The notes under the pieces were generated by a model, which worked only from the letters and a program-made list of their open reading frames with translations, made no database searches and was not told where the DNA came from. Below are positions 9,099-18,763 of a stretch of DNA of 64,000 bases, piece by piece. A program made the position numbers and the translations under genes. Source of the DNA: Rhodopseudomonas sp. BAL398 (GTDB taxonomy: Bacteria; Pseudomonadota; Alphaproteobacteria; Rhizobiales; Xanthobacteraceae); NCBI RefSeq assembly GCF_033001325.1, contig NZ_CP133111.1, positions 62,001-126,000 on the forward strand. The letters are read 5' to 3'. How positions within the stretch are numbered: position 1 is the first letter of the stretch; every line of letters begins with the position of its first letter.

Positions 9099-10019
9099 TC
9101 ATACGAACCGCCACACCGGGATGCCGAGCTTCCTCGCCTTGTCGGCGAGGTTCTCCTGAATACCGGTGCCGGGGAAGACCATGACCCCGATCGGCAGGAC
9201 ATCGAGCATTTGGTCATTGCGCTTGAAGGGTGCCGCGCGCCCATGCTTGGTCCAGTCCGGCGCAAACCCGATCTGCGCGACGTTGCGGTGATCTGCCCAG
9301 CGAGCGGCGATCTTTTCAGCGCCTTTGGGCGATTTGCCGTGCATCAGCACCATGTCCGGATGCTTGGCATGCACTTGGTCGAGCTTGGCCCAGATCAACT
9401 TGTGATCGTTGTAGTCGGCGCCACCGGAGACCGCGACCTTCGGACCGGCCGGCAACAGCACTTCGCGGTTGGCGCGCTTGCGCTCGGCGATGAAGTCCCG
9501 GCTGTCGATCATCGCCGATGTCAGCGCGCGGTGATTGACCTGCGAGCCGGTGCGCGGCGACCAGGAGGAGCCGGTGGTGCGCAGATAATGCTCGGCGGCG
9601 CTGTCGCGGAAGACTTCCAGGCTGTCGCGGCGTTCGATGAGGCCTTGTCCGGTCTCGATGAGCCGTTCGAGCTCGACCGCCTTGATTTCGGAACCGTCCT
9701 GTTCGCGCTGACCGCGCTTCTGGGCCTGCTCGTTATCGTCGAGCTTGCGTTCGACCCGGTCGGCGGCGCGGTGGAACATGTTGACGGTCGACCAGAGCAG
9801 ATCGTCGAGTTCACCATCGAGAGCGGTATCCGCCATGGTGGCGATCAGGGCGTCGAAGATGTCGGACACTGCGCCTGCGATGACGTTGTCCTCCGGGACG
9901 AGGCGTGGATCCGGGCCGTGCCCGTCATGGCGGTAGCCATGGAGTTGCAGTTCGTTCAGTGCGTGCTCGGTCGGCGAGGATTCGTGATGGGGTTCGAAGG
10001 TGTCGTCGTCGAGTGTCAT
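9099..10019 (-). CDS. DUF2493 (SLOG-like) domain protein
   Basis: 306 residues with a GGGAG ribosome binding site. The first ~190 residues are acidic and helical. The C-terminal ~110 form the DUF2493 domain: VAVSGGADYNDHKLIWAKLD, LMHGKSPKGAEKIAARWA, and VMVFPGTGIQENLADKARKLG. This is a Rossmann-like SLOG fold with glycine-rich nucleotide-binding loops, related to YspA and to DprA/LOG-type proteins. The family is a fixed neighbour of ParB, toprim and ArdC genes on alphaproteobacterial mobile elements. The ligand is unknown. Confidence 0.88.
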   Translation of the reverse strand: MTLDDDTFEPHHESSPTEHALNELQLHGYRHDGHGPDPRLVPEDNVIAGAVSDIFDALIATMADTALDGELDDLLWSTVNMFHRAADRVERKLDDNEQAQKRGQREQDGSEIKAVELERLIETGQGLIERRDSLEVFRDSAAEHYLRTTGSSWSPRTGSQVNHRALTSAMIDSRDFIAERKRANREVLLPAGPKVAVSGGADYNDHKLIWAKLDQVHAKHPDMVLMHGKSPKGAEKIAARWADHRNVAQIGFAPDWTKHGRAAPFKRNDQMLDVLPIGVMVFPGTGIQENLADKARKLGIPVWRFV

Positions 10020-10341
10020 CGGGTGGCTCCCTTTGTCGGTTGGCCGCGCCCGCCGCGGCCTTCATGGCGCCGAAAGACGGCGGGCGGACCGGGCCTGCAT
10101 CCTGGAGCGGCAGCGGAGGGACCGAAGCGGCAGCGGAGGATGACGGAGGCCGGCGATTTTGTTTCGCGATGGAAAGGCCCGCAGGGCCGCTGGAAAATCG
10201 CTGGTCGCAGCCATTGCTGGACCGGGCCGCCTGCTGTCCGGTCGCCCTCTGAGAAGGCCGGGGCGCGGCCCTCTCCGGCATTCACGGGGAGCCGTTGACG
10301 AAGGCTGCGTCGTCACCGCCATAGCCCGCACCGCTGCCCGT
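10020..10341. repeat. Intergenic region with leader hairpin and a block repeated at 18.70-18.77 kb
   Basis: 322 bp without a gene between the toprim stop and the DUF2493 start. A perfect 7-bp stem with a 5-nt loop (10042-10048 with 10054-10060) begins 23 nt before the DUF2493 start. Further on, 10267-10320 shares scattered blocks with 18700-18770: CCCTCTC near the start, GAGCC in the middle, then ACGAAGG and CGTCACCGCC at the end. The same intergenic module thus seems to occur twice in the element. Confidence 0.55.
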
Positions 10342-11406
10342 TCAGGCAGACAGAACCGACTCCATGAACCTGGCGACATCCTGCGGGGCGAGTTGGACCC
10401 GGATCGAGGCCCGGAAGGGTTCGAGACCACGAAGGCGCAGATCCTCGTTGAGATCGCCCAGCATCGGCGAGAGTGGCAGCGCCTCGATGCCGAGCGCATC
10501 GGCCCGTTCGACCACCGTATCCCTTGCGCCATCTCCCGCCGGGTCGTCGTCGCGCACGATGTAGAGCCGGCGCAACGTGTCGGGGAACAGGATGGCGGCA
10601 AGATGAGCTGCGGAGAGCGCGGCGGCCATGGGCATCTCGGGCAAGACACATCGCAGCGACAGCATGGTCTCGATGCCTTCGCCTGCCGCCATGACCTCGC
10701 CCGCAACACCGAACCGGACGGCATAGCCGAGCAGGTCGCCCATTGCCCGTCGCGGCGTCTCGATCGGGGCCTTGCCGAGTGTCGCCTCGCTGAATCCGTT
10801 CGGATCGAGCCAGGTGCGATGCGCGCCGGTCTGGTGACCGTTTAGATCGGTGACCGATGCAACCAGTGCCGGCCAGGTTTCTGTCGGACTGTGCTCGTCG
10901 GGCCGGTAATAGCAGCGCGGATGAAACCGCAACGAACCGGTTCCGTGCAAAGCTGTAATGCCGCGTCTACGCAAATACGATTCCGCGCGTGTGCCCATAA
11001 TCGGCTGTGCCATCGAGAACAGGCGTTTCGCCGCCAGCGGCGAACCCGTTGGTGCGGGCGACGTCCGTCTACGCGATGATGCCGGCTCCGGTTCGGGATG
11101 CGGCAGGCTGAGAAACCGTCGCGCCTCGTCGGCCACGTCCCTGAACTCGGTCAAACCGCAGCTTTCCCGGATGACGTCCAGGAGGTCACCGTGTTCACCC
11201 GTTGCGGCGTCTGTCCATTTGCCTGCCGCTCCCTTTCCGGATTCGGGGCCGGTCAGGCGCACGAACATCGAGCGACCTGGAGTGTTGTGCACATCGCCCA
11301 CCATCCAGTAGCGGCCCTCGCGCCGCCCGCTGGAGAGATATTCGCGGCACACGGCCTCGGCCTGCCGGCCGAGACGATGTGCGAGGGCTGAAGCGTCGCG
11401 GGTCAT
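10342..11406 (-). CDS. Toprim domain-containing protein of the mobile element
   Basis: 354 residues from ATG 11406 (MTRDASALAHRLG). The start overlaps the stop of the upstream helicase gene as TGATG, so translation is probably coupled. The N-terminal half resembles a phage-type primase/helicase accessory region (DVHNTPGRSMFVRL, KWTDAATGEHGDLLDVI). The C-terminal toprim fold shows GEGIETMLS (catalytic Glu) and YIVRDDDPAGDGA (the DxD part). Such proteins occur on plasmids and ICEs next to strawberry-notch helicases and may act in DNA replication or processing of the element. The exact biochemistry is not established. Confidence 0.85.
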   Translation of the reverse strand: MTRDASALAHRLGRQAEAVCREYLSSGRREGRYWMVGDVHNTPGRSMFVRLTGPESGKGAAGKWTDAATGEHGDLLDVIRESCGLTEFRDVADEARRFLSLPHPEPEPASSRRRTSPAPTGSPLAAKRLFSMAQPIMGTRAESYLRRRGITALHGTGSLRFHPRCYYRPDEHSPTETWPALVASVTDLNGHQTGAHRTWLDPNGFSEATLGKAPIETPRRAMGDLLGYAVRFGVAGEVMAAGEGIETMLSLRCVLPEMPMAAALSAAHLAAILFPDTLRRLYIVRDDDPAGDGARDTVVERADALGIEALPLSPMLGDLNEDLRLRGLEPFRASIRVQLAPQDVARFMESVLSA

Positions 11407-14400
11407 CAGGCTGCCTCCCGCTCGGCGATGCGCTCGACCGGAAACCGCTCCAGCAGCCTGGCGAGGACGGCAGCGCCGGACGCATCGGTCGGGACGAACA
11501 GCCGGAACTTCCACGAGATGATCTCGCCGAAGAGGCCATAGGCCTTGAGGCGGTCGCGCATCATGTCGGTGAAGCCGGTGAGCTCAATGCGGTTCGCACC
11601 CATGACGCGCGCGCGACGAAGCTGAAGGCCCTCGGCGAGATCGAGGATCGTGCGACCCTCGGTCAGCGCGGCGAAGGCATCGTCCCCCGAGAGGCTGGCG
11701 GCGCCCGTCGTCGCCGCGTTCGCGGCCCAGGCTGGTGAGACCTTGCGGCCAATGATCCGCTCGCCATCATCGGTCTGCAGCCGGTAGACCCGCGTCGATT
11801 CATTGGGCAGGCGCTTCCAGATCGGCAGCAACAGCCCGGAAACGATGTGAACGGTGCTGTCGGTATATTCCGGGACTGCCGCAACTTCGGTGTCCCAGAT
11901 GTGCGCAAACGTCTCGCGGTCGGTTTCGACCCAGTGCGTCTCGCTCATCATTGCGAGGGGCACCTTGGTGGATTCCATCGGCCGGATCAGGCGCACCCGG
12001 CGTTCGACGACACCGTCGTCGTCGATCACGCTGGTGGTCGGGACACGCACCGCAGCCCGGCCCGATCGCTCGTTGACCAGCAGGGCCGCACGCGGATCGG
12101 CGAGTTGGTCGAGCGCCTCGTCCAGCACGACGGGATGGTTGCGCTCCCGCTGCGCGACGGTGAGCAGTGCGGTCTCCGCGCCGGTCGCGGGATGCGTGTG
12201 GATCACCTGCCGGTCGGTGACGGTGAACTGCTCGCCCCTCAGCGTTTCCAGGCCGACATCATAGGTGCCGCTGGCAATGGCGCCTTCGATCCGGGCGGTG
12301 AGGATCTGCTCGAAATGCGCGAAAAGGATGTTCTGCAGATCGATGGTGAGCGCCAGAAGCCGGTTGAGGAAGGTGGTGATCGGCGGCAGGTCGTCTTTGA
12401 TGCCGATATCGTCCACGAGCTTCAGGCCGGTCGAGGTTTCGAAGGTCTGGAGCGGGCATCCTTCGACCTTGCCACCGACGATCATAAGATAGAGCCGGCG
12501 CAGCGCATCGCGCGCATAGGCGCTTTCGAGATTGTCCTCGGCGCGGAACAAGCCCTGGCCGCCGGTCTGGCGCTGGCCTCGAGTGATCGCCCCGAGCGTG
12601 TCGAGCCGGCGGGCAATGGTGGAGAGGAAGCGCTTCTCGGCTTTCACATCGGTGGCGACCGGCCGGAACAACGGCGGCTGCGCCTGGTTGGTGCGGTTGG
12701 TGCGCCCGAGGCCCTGGATCGCTGCATCGGCTTTCCAGCCCAGCTCCAGCAGATAGTGAACCCTCAGTCGCTGGTTCTTCGCCGCAAGGTCGGCATGGTA
12801 GGAGCGCCCTGTACCCCCGGCGTCCGAGAAGACGAGGATACGCTTGAGGTCATCCATGAAGGCCTGGGTTTCGGCGAGGTTTGCCGAAATCGCACGGCCT
12901 TCGACGGCGAGGCGATCCGCCATGGCGCCGGCACCCGGCTTGCGGACGATGCGGCGCGAGCGGCCCGTGACTTCGGCGACCATGTCGGTGCCGAAGCGCT
13001 GGATGATCTGATCGAGTGCGCCGGGGACCGGCGGCAGCGAGGCGAGCTTTTCGATCAGCCGGTCGCGGCGGGCGACGGCTTCACGGCTTTCGACGGGCTG
13101 GCCGTCGCGGGTTACCGGGCGGGAGCACAGATTGCCCTCCGAGTCGGTGAAGGGCTCGTAGAGCTGCACCGGGAAGGAATGGGCGAGGTAGTCGAGCACA
13201 TATTCGCGCGGCGTGATGTCGACCTGGACGTCGTTCCAGTCCTCGGTCGGGATTTCGGCGAGCCGCCGTTCCATCAGCGCCTCGCCCGTGGAGACGATCT
13301 GGATGACGGCGGCATGGCCGGCTTCGAGATCGGCATCGATGGCGCGGATCAGCGACGGCGTCTTCATCGCTGTGATGAGGTGGTTGAAGAAGCGCTGCTT
13401 GGCGCTCTCGAAAGCCGAGCGGGCGGCGGACTTGGCCTGCCGGTTCAGCGTACCCTCGCTGCCGGTGACATTGGTCGCCTGCATGGCGGCGTCGAGATTA
13501 TTGTGAATGATGGCGAAGGCGCCGGCATAGGCGTCGTAGATGCGCCGCTGCTCGTCGGTGAGCTGGTGCTCGACCAGTTCGTATTCGACCCCTTCATAGG
13601 AGAGCGAACGAGCCTGATAGAGGCCGAGCGCCTTGAGATCGCGTGCCAGCACCTCCATGGAGGCGACACCGCCATCCTCGATCGCCTCGACGAACTCGGC
13701 GCGGGTGGTGAAAGGGAAATCCTCGCCGCCCCAGAGACCGAGCCGCTGGGCATAGGCGAGATTGTGGACCGTGGTGGCGCCGGTCGCCGAGACATAGACG
13801 ACACGGGCGTCGGGGAGCGCGTGCTGCAGGCGTAGTCCGGCGCGGCCCTGCTGCGAGGCGGCCTGGTCGCCGCGTTCGCCCTTCGATCCGGCGGCGTTCT
13901 GCATGGCGTGGCTTTCGTCGAAAATGATCACTCCATCGAAATCTTCCCCCAACCAATCGACGATCTGCCGGACCCGCGAAACCTTCGATCCGCGCTCGTC
14001 GGAGCGCAGCGTGGCATAGGTGGTGAATAGGATGCCCTGCGGCAAACGGATGGGCGTGCCCTGGCGAAAACGCGACAGCGGCGTGACGAGGAGTCGTTCC
14101 TGACCGAGCGCCGACCAGTCGCGTTGCGCATCCTCGAGCAGCTTGTCGGACTTGGACACCCAGACGGCGCGGCGGCGGCCCTTGAGCCAATTGTCGAGCA
14201 GGATGCCGGCGACCTGGCGGCCTTTGCCCGCGCCGGTGCCGTCGCCGAGGAACCAGCCACGCCGGAAGCGGACAGCGTTGTCGGCACCCTCCGCCGCGGC
14301 GGTGACCACATCGCAGGTCTCATCGACGGTCCAGGCGCCGGCGAGATGCTGGGCATGGGCTTCGCCAGCATAGATGACGCTTTCGAGCTGGGCGTCGGAG

Positions 14401-15701
14401 AGAGTGCCGTCGGCCACCAGCCCCGCTGGCAGATGCGGGCGATAATCCGGTTTCGGCGGCGCGACGGAGGCCATGGCGGCGGACTGGACGAGCCTGGTCG
14501 GATGCGCCTGAGAGCCGGGAATACGGATCGACTGAAGCGCGTATTCCTCGTAGATCGCATCGGTGAGGCGTCCGCCCTGCGGCGGAGTCCAGTCGACCGT
14601 CTCGTAGGTGAGTTCTTCGCCCGACGGCTCGGCCATGGACGATGCGGTGCTGATACCACCGTAGGTGCGTGGCGCGGCTGCGGTCGAGCGCGATGGGATG
14701 ACCGGCCGTCCGGCGACCGCCGGCAAGGAAACTGGTGCGCGGGGCGGCATGTCCGCCTCGATCCAGCCAAGCAGCGTCGCGACATCGGGGGCGATACCCC
14801 GCGATACCGGAAAGGCGGAGGGATCATCTGCGGTGATCTTGTCGATCACCGTCAGCCGGGTGTCGATGGTGGTGCCATGGCGTGCATAGACCTTACCGTC
14901 GATCGCAGCGGTGAAGATGACGCGCCCATGCTCCTGCAGGCGCGTGAGGGCGTCCCGCCATCTCGGGGTCTCGGGTGCGAAACTGGCGCCGGTGATGGCG
15001 ACAAGGCGTCCCCCGGGCGCCAGGCGCGCCAGCGCCGAGGCGACATGACGATAGGCGGCGTCGGCCATGCGCCCCGAGACATTGGCCATCACCGAGAATG
15101 GCGGGTTCATCAGCACGACGCTGGGAACGGCGCACTCGTCCAGATAGTCGTCGATCTGAGCCGCATCGAAGCGTGTGACCGAAAGAGCCGGAAAGAGGGA
15201 CGAGAGAAACGCGCCGCGCGTCTCGGCCAACTCGTTGAGATGGAGCCGGCCCCCGGCGATTTCGGCGAGGATGGCGAGCAGGCCGGTGCCGGCGGAGGGT
15301 TCTAGCACGATGTCGTCCACGGTGATTGCGGCGGCGGTCGCCGCGGCGAAGCCCAGGGGGATGGGCGTCGAGAACTGCTGGAAGGCTTCGCTCTCTTCTG
15401 AGCGGCGGGTGTGCGAGGGCTGAAGGCCGGCGATCCTGGTGAGCAATGGCAACGCACCCGCCGGAGACCCGGCTTTGCGCAGTAGCGCCTTTCCGTATTT
15501 GCGTAGAAGCAGGACGGCGGCGCCTTCGCAGACGTCATAGGCGGTTTTCCAGTCCCAGGCGCCATCGGTGTCGGAGCCGCCAAAGGCGGCGTCCATCGCG
15601 ATCCGGAGCGCGGGCGCGTCGATGCGCTGACCTTGTTCGAGAAGCGGAAGGAGTTGTTGGGCGGCGCGGGCGAGCGCAGCCGCGGGAACGATCTCTGTCA
15701 T
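11406..15701 (-). CDS. N6-methyltransferase-like plus strawberry-notch-type helicase
   Basis: A 1431-residue fusion. The N-terminal third has a Rossmann methyltransferase region: motif I as EPSAGTG (134-140) and the catalytic NPPF (199-202) of adenine-type methylases. Around residue 485 comes the Walker-A-like GDGTGAGKGRQ, and around 590 a DESHAMQN box, followed by the C-terminal strawberry-notch helicase domain with an LGRTNRTNQ motif. Proteins of this shape are hallmark genes of this mobile-element block and may modify or remodel DNA after transfer. The start at 15701 has no strong ribosome binding site, but a stem-loop leader precedes it (15726-15778). Confidence 0.9.
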   Translation of the reverse strand: MTEIVPAAALARAAQQLLPLLEQGQRIDAPALRIAMDAAFGGSDTDGAWDWKTAYDVCEGAAVLLLRKYGKALLRKAGSPAGALPLLTRIAGLQPSHTRRSEESEAFQQFSTPIPLGFAAATAAAITVDDIVLEPSAGTGLLAILAEIAGGRLHLNELAETRGAFLSSLFPALSVTRFDAAQIDDYLDECAVPSVVLMNPPFSVMANVSGRMADAAYRHVASALARLAPGGRLVAITGASFAPETPRWRDALTRLQEHGRVIFTAAIDGKVYARHGTTIDTRLTVIDKITADDPSAFPVSRGIAPDVATLLGWIEADMPPRAPVSLPAVAGRPVIPSRSTAAAPRTYGGISTASSMAEPSGEELTYETVDWTPPQGGRLTDAIYEEYALQSIRIPGSQAHPTRLVQSAAMASVAPPKPDYRPHLPAGLVADGTLSDAQLESVIYAGEAHAQHLAGAWTVDETCDVVTAAAEGADNAVRFRRGWFLGDGTGAGKGRQVAGILLDNWLKGRRRAVWVSKSDKLLEDAQRDWSALGQERLLVTPLSRFRQGTPIRLPQGILFTTYATLRSDERGSKVSRVRQIVDWLGEDFDGVIIFDESHAMQNAAGSKGERGDQAASQQGRAGLRLQHALPDARVVYVSATGATTVHNLAYAQRLGLWGGEDFPFTTRAEFVEAIEDGGVASMEVLARDLKALGLYQARSLSYEGVEYELVEHQLTDEQRRIYDAYAGAFAIIHNNLDAAMQATNVTGSEGTLNRQAKSAARSAFESAKQRFFNHLITAMKTPSLIRAIDADLEAGHAAVIQIVSTGEALMERRLAEIPTEDWNDVQVDITPREYVLDYLAHSFPVQLYEPFTDSEGNLCSRPVTRDGQPVESREAVARRDRLIEKLASLPPVPGALDQIIQRFGTDMVAEVTGRSRRIVRKPGAGAMADRLAVEGRAISANLAETQAFMDDLKRILVFSDAGGTGRSYHADLAAKNQRLRVHYLLELGWKADAAIQGLGRTNRTNQAQPPLFRPVATDVKAEKRFLSTIARRLDTLGAITRGQRQTGGQGLFRAEDNLESAYARDALRRLYLMIVGGKVEGCPLQTFETSTGLKLVDDIGIKDDLPPITTFLNRLLALTIDLQNILFAHFEQILTARIEGAIASGTYDVGLETLRGEQFTVTDRQVIHTHPATGAETALLTVAQRERNHPVVLDEALDQLADPRAALLVNERSGRAAVRVPTTSVIDDDGVVERRVRLIRPMESTKVPLAMMSETHWVETDRETFAHIWDTEVAAVPEYTDSTVHIVSGLLLPIWKRLPNESTRVYRLQTDDGERIIGRKVSPAWAANAATTGAASLSGDDAFAALTEGRTILDLAEGLQLRRARVMGANRIELTGFTDMMRDRLKAYGLFGEIISWKFRLFVPTDASGAAVLARLLERFPVERIAEREAA

Positions 15702-15725
15702 TGGGGAAAACCTCGGGAGAGCGGG

Positions 15726-15778
15726 AACGGGGCAAGCCGGGCAGCGCTCTCTCTGGACCGCACCGGCTCAAACCCGTC
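15726..15778 (-). promoter_or_regulatory. Stem-loop leader before the helicase gene
   Basis: A variant of the element's leader. An outer stem ACGGG/CCCGT (15727-15731 with 15773-15777) encloses an inner stem AGCCGG/CCGGCT (15735-15740 with 15763-15768) around a 22-nt loop rich in CT repeats. The nested layout resembles 18646-18685 and 20096-20135, but the loop is larger. Confidence 0.5.
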
Positions 15779-15796
15779 CCGGCAACCCTCTCCCTC

Positions 15797-16015
15797 TCAA
15801 GGCTCGGGCGGCCGATAGGCCTCGTAGGGATTGCCGTCGGCAAGATGACCGAAGGGCGTGAAGAGGAACTCGCCGGCATCCCGGCCCACCGCGCAGATCA
15901 CGTAGCGCACCGCTCCGGTCTCGGCGTCGGCGCATTCGAGCAGGGCGAGATTGCCGTCGACGGCGGCCCGCAACAGTGTCTGGAAATTGGCGCGGGCATG
16001 GTCGGGAATGCTCAT
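15797..16015 (-). CDS. DUF6117 family protein
   Basis: 72 residues from ATG 16015 (MSIPDHARANFQTLLRA), ending in a typical FTPFGHLADGNPYEAY segment. The start overlaps the stop of the preceding 136-residue gene by 4 nt (ATGA), so the two are translated together. It is a small soluble family of unknown function that I associate with this mobile-element block. Confidence 0.75.
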   Translation of the reverse strand: MSIPDHARANFQTLLRAAVDGNLALLECADAETGAVRYVICAVGRDAGEFLFTPFGHLADGNPYEAYRPPEP

Positions 16016-16422
16016 GACTGGCCTCCCGCAAGCGTGTCGGCGAGCCATTCGCCGGTATAGGTCCACGCCACGGTCTCGCCGGTGGCAAGGTCGAGGACAT
16101 GGGCGCCGCCACCGAACGCATCGATACGGGGCCGCGAACAGGTATTGGCGTATTGGAAGCCCCACCGTCCGGTCAGTGAGAACGCTGTGGCGCAGCGTTT
16201 GACGAACTGGATGACATGTTCCGGATCGCCGGTGGCATCGTCGCGTATCCAGAGGCAGGTGCCGCCATACTCGGGCACGATGGAGAGATCGAAGCCTTCG
16301 GACGGCGGGTCTTCCGTTGCGTTTTTTTCGGACAGACGGTTGTAGAGATCGAGCGCGCGCGCCGCATTCTCGGGTGTTATGACGTCGAGAACGCAGGAGA
16401 AGTGGGTGAAGTAGTCGGCCAT
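16012..16422 (-). CDS. Conserved hypothetical protein of the mobile element
   Basis: 136 residues with AGGAG before ATG 16422. It looks like a soluble alpha/beta protein (CLWIRDDATGDPEHVIQFV, GGGAHVLDLATGETVAWTY) with no catalytic motif I can name. It overlaps the DUF6117 gene by 4 nt. A hairpin of the leader family (16445-16464) lies 23 nt before its start. Its constant place upstream of DUF6117 and next to ParB suggests a maintenance role, but no function is known to me. Confidence 0.75.
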   Translation of the reverse strand: MADYFTHFSCVLDVITPENAARALDLYNRLSEKNATEDPPSEGFDLSIVPEYGGTCLWIRDDATGDPEHVIQFVKRCATAFSLTGRWGFQYANTCSRPRIDAFGGGAHVLDLATGETVAWTYTGEWLADTLAGGQS

Positions 16423-16444
16423 GACAGGCTCCTGAAACGAAACA

Positions 16445-16464
16445 GCCCGGTGCGGTGACCGGGC
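16445..16464 (-). promoter_or_regulatory. Leader hairpin before the 136-residue hypothetical gene
   Basis: A perfect 7-bp stem GCCCGGT/ACCGGGC (16445-16451 with 16458-16464) with a 6-nt loop, starting 23 nt before the start codon and leaving the AGGAG single-stranded. It has the same geometry as the hairpins before DUF2493, ParB and ArdC. There is no U-run, so it is not a terminator. Confidence 0.6.
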
Positions 16465-16521
16465 CGTGTTGGGAATGATGGGGTGAGATGCGGGGCGGCC
16501 CTGGCCGCCCCGCAGGAGCGG

Positions 16522-18630
16522 CTATTCGGCAGCCACGGTTTGCGGCGCGTCGACCGGCTCTTCCTCGCCGTCGTCCTCGTCGGAGAGGAAGGCCGGCAGG
16601 GCTTCGGCACCATCGACCTCGGCATCCGAGGTGGTGCCATCGTCGATGACGGGTAGGCGCAGCGGTTCGGGCAACCAGCCGCTGTCGGAGAGCAGCCGTT
16701 CGGCCTCCTTCGCCATGTCCGGCTTCTTCAGGTGGTCGATGAGCTGTGCCGTCTCCTCGCCCTTGGCCTCGCGCACCGCTTCGAGGATACGGGGTTTGGT
16801 CACCCGGCCGAAATAGTTCTCGACCGTCGGCCGCCATCCGATTTCCACCATGTCGAGCCCAACGGCACGGGCGAGCCGGTCCGCCTCGTGAATACGCTGC
16901 TGAACGCCGCGCGCCGTCGGCCCCGCGCCATAGGGATTTGCCTTCTCGTAGAGCGCGTTGACGCCAAAGGAGACACAATGGGCGAGGAGCGCCATGCGGC
17001 TCGCATCGTCGAGGCCATCAATTTTGGTCCAGAGTGCCTCGTCGTCTTCGAGGGGCAGATCGGCCTTCCAGGCCTCATGCCGGTCATCGACGGTCTTGGC
17101 GGCCGCGCTGTCTTTCAGGTCATCGCCCTGCACCGGGAAATAGACCTGCCGAACCGATACCTCCAGGCACCCCGGTGACGAGACATGCTGGAAGGAGTCA
17201 CGTACCAGCTTGTGGATCAGCGCGGTCATGGCGACGGAGTGGTTGTCGGCCAGCGCATCACGCAGCGCGAGTGAGCGATGCGCGGTCAGTTCGATCACCA
17301 GCCGCTCGGGCAGCGGCTTGATCGCATAGTCCTCCTCGTCCTCCGGCTCGGGTTCGCCGCCGACGGAAATGACGGTGCGCTGCACGGCGTGGGGATCGGT
17401 TGACGCATCGCCATCGCTTCCCGCGTCATTGTCGCCCTCGGGCACTTCATCCTCGGGACGGACATAGCCGCGCTCGACGGAAAGCTCGCCATCATGCCGG
17501 ATGCAGACGAACGCGCCGGCGCGGCCCATCTCGGCAGGATCGTACTGCTTCGGCCGATCCTCGAAGGCGTCGAGTGCCACCTCGATCTCGCCGAACCGTT
17601 CATCCACCTCGTCGGGCAATTCGTCGGCCTCGGCATATTCGGCTTCGAGACGGTCGAATTCCTCACGAAGGGCTTCGCGTGCGGCCCGCTCTTCGTTGGT
17701 CAGATCGACCGGCGTGCCGGTGAGCGACCGCAATCCGTTGGTATGGCCATAGGGGAAATCGGCTGCAACCGAGATCCATTTCCAGCCCTCCTCGGCGATG
17801 GTCTCCGCCTCGGCGGTGAGCTTTTCGCCGACCAGGCGTTCGAGCAAGGCCACGTCCTCGATCCAGCCGCCGTCATCGTCCTGAAAGAGATCGCGCAGGA
17901 CGGCGCCGCCGGCCTCTTCGTACGCTTCGATGGTGACGAAGCGCACGCGTCGGTCCGAGGCTCGAACGGTATTCTCGGTCAGCATGCGACGGATCTGATA
18001 GGGCTCCTTCGACCAGCTATGCTCGATGGCCTCCCAGACCTGTTCCTGGCGGGCGTGGTCGGGCGAAACGGTGAAGGCCATGAGTTGATCGAGCGTCATG
18101 GCGTCCTCGGCATAGAGATCGAGGAGTTTCTCCGACACCGAAGCGAGCTTGAGGCGCTGCTTGACGGTGTTGACCGAGACGAAGAAGCGCGCGGCGATGT
18201 CTTCCTCGCTCATGCCCTGGTCCCGGAAGGTCTGGAAGGCCCGGAACTGGTCGAGAGGATGCAGCGCAGCGCGCTGGACGTTTTCGGCGAGGGAATCTTC
18301 CTCGGCCGAGATGTCGCTGTCCGCCTCGCGCACGTGGCACGGGACTGGCGTCGTCCGGGCCAACCGCTTCTTCTTGGCGAGAAGTTCGAGTGCCCGGAAA
18401 CGGCGGCCGCCGGCCGGAACCTCGAACATGCCGGTCTCCTTGCCGTCGCCGTCAACGACCGGACGGACGTTGAGGTTTTGCAGGAGGCCGCGGCGGGCAA
18501 TGTCCTCGGCCAGGTCCTCGATCGAGACGCCGGCCTTGATGCGCCGGACGTTGGACTGGGAGAGAACGAGCTTGTTGAAGGGGATGTCGCGCGAGGCGCT
18601 GAGGGTGATCTTCTTAGGCGCATTCGCCAT
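16522..18630 (-). CDS. ParB/RepB/Spo0J family partition-like protein
   Basis: 702 residues, about twice a chromosomal ParB. The N-terminal ParB/sulfiredoxin fold includes QSNVRRIKAGVSIEDLAEDI, FEVPAGGRRFRALELL and the box-II-like SLAENVQRAALHPLDQFRAF. Then comes the DNA-binding HTH (MSEEDIAARFFVSVNTVKQR). The long acidic C-terminal part (EDEEDYAIKPLP region) is typical of the large ParB-like proteins of mobile elements. No ParA gene is nearby, so it may act as a DNA-binding maintenance or regulatory factor and not as a classic segregation protein. A nested hairpin leader (18646-18685) precedes it. Confidence 0.9.
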   Translation of the reverse strand: MANAPKKITLSASRDIPFNKLVLSQSNVRRIKAGVSIEDLAEDIARRGLLQNLNVRPVVDGDGKETGMFEVPAGGRRFRALELLAKKKRLARTTPVPCHVREADSDISAEEDSLAENVQRAALHPLDQFRAFQTFRDQGMSEEDIAARFFVSVNTVKQRLKLASVSEKLLDLYAEDAMTLDQLMAFTVSPDHARQEQVWEAIEHSWSKEPYQIRRMLTENTVRASDRRVRFVTIEAYEEAGGAVLRDLFQDDDGGWIEDVALLERLVGEKLTAEAETIAEEGWKWISVAADFPYGHTNGLRSLTGTPVDLTNEERAAREALREEFDRLEAEYAEADELPDEVDERFGEIEVALDAFEDRPKQYDPAEMGRAGAFVCIRHDGELSVERGYVRPEDEVPEGDNDAGSDGDASTDPHAVQRTVISVGGEPEPEDEEDYAIKPLPERLVIELTAHRSLALRDALADNHSVAMTALIHKLVRDSFQHVSSPGCLEVSVRQVYFPVQGDDLKDSAAAKTVDDRHEAWKADLPLEDDEALWTKIDGLDDASRMALLAHCVSFGVNALYEKANPYGAGPTARGVQQRIHEADRLARAVGLDMVEIGWRPTVENYFGRVTKPRILEAVREAKGEETAQLIDHLKKPDMAKEAERLLSDSGWLPEPLRLPVIDDGTTSDAEVDGAEALPAFLSDEDDGEEEPVDAPQTVAAE

Positions 18631-18645
18631 GGTGAGTTACTCCGC

Positions 18646-18685
18646 GACGGGCACCGAGAGCCTCTCTCTCGGCTTGAAACCCGTC
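18646..18685 (-). promoter_or_regulatory. Nested hairpin leader before the ParB-like gene
   Basis: A 40-bp element. An outer stem GACGGG/CCCGTC (18646-18651 with 18680-18685) surrounds an inner stem CCGAGAG/CTCTCGG (18654-18660 with 18666-18672) and a CCTCT loop. It ends about 16 nt from the start codon, just before GGAG. It is the same size as 20096-20135, and the inner stem differs only by paired changes. Confidence 0.7.
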
Positions 18686-18763
18686 ACGGAAACAGGGCGC
18701 AGCCCTCTCACTCTCCTGTGCCTGGCCGGAGCCTTGCACGAAGGTTACGGTCTGAGCGCCACG

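Noticed and set aside
11847-13835. A 662-codon plus-strand open frame
   Set aside because: It is the shadow of the large methylase/helicase gene on the other strand in high-GC DNA, with no domain and no ribosome binding site.
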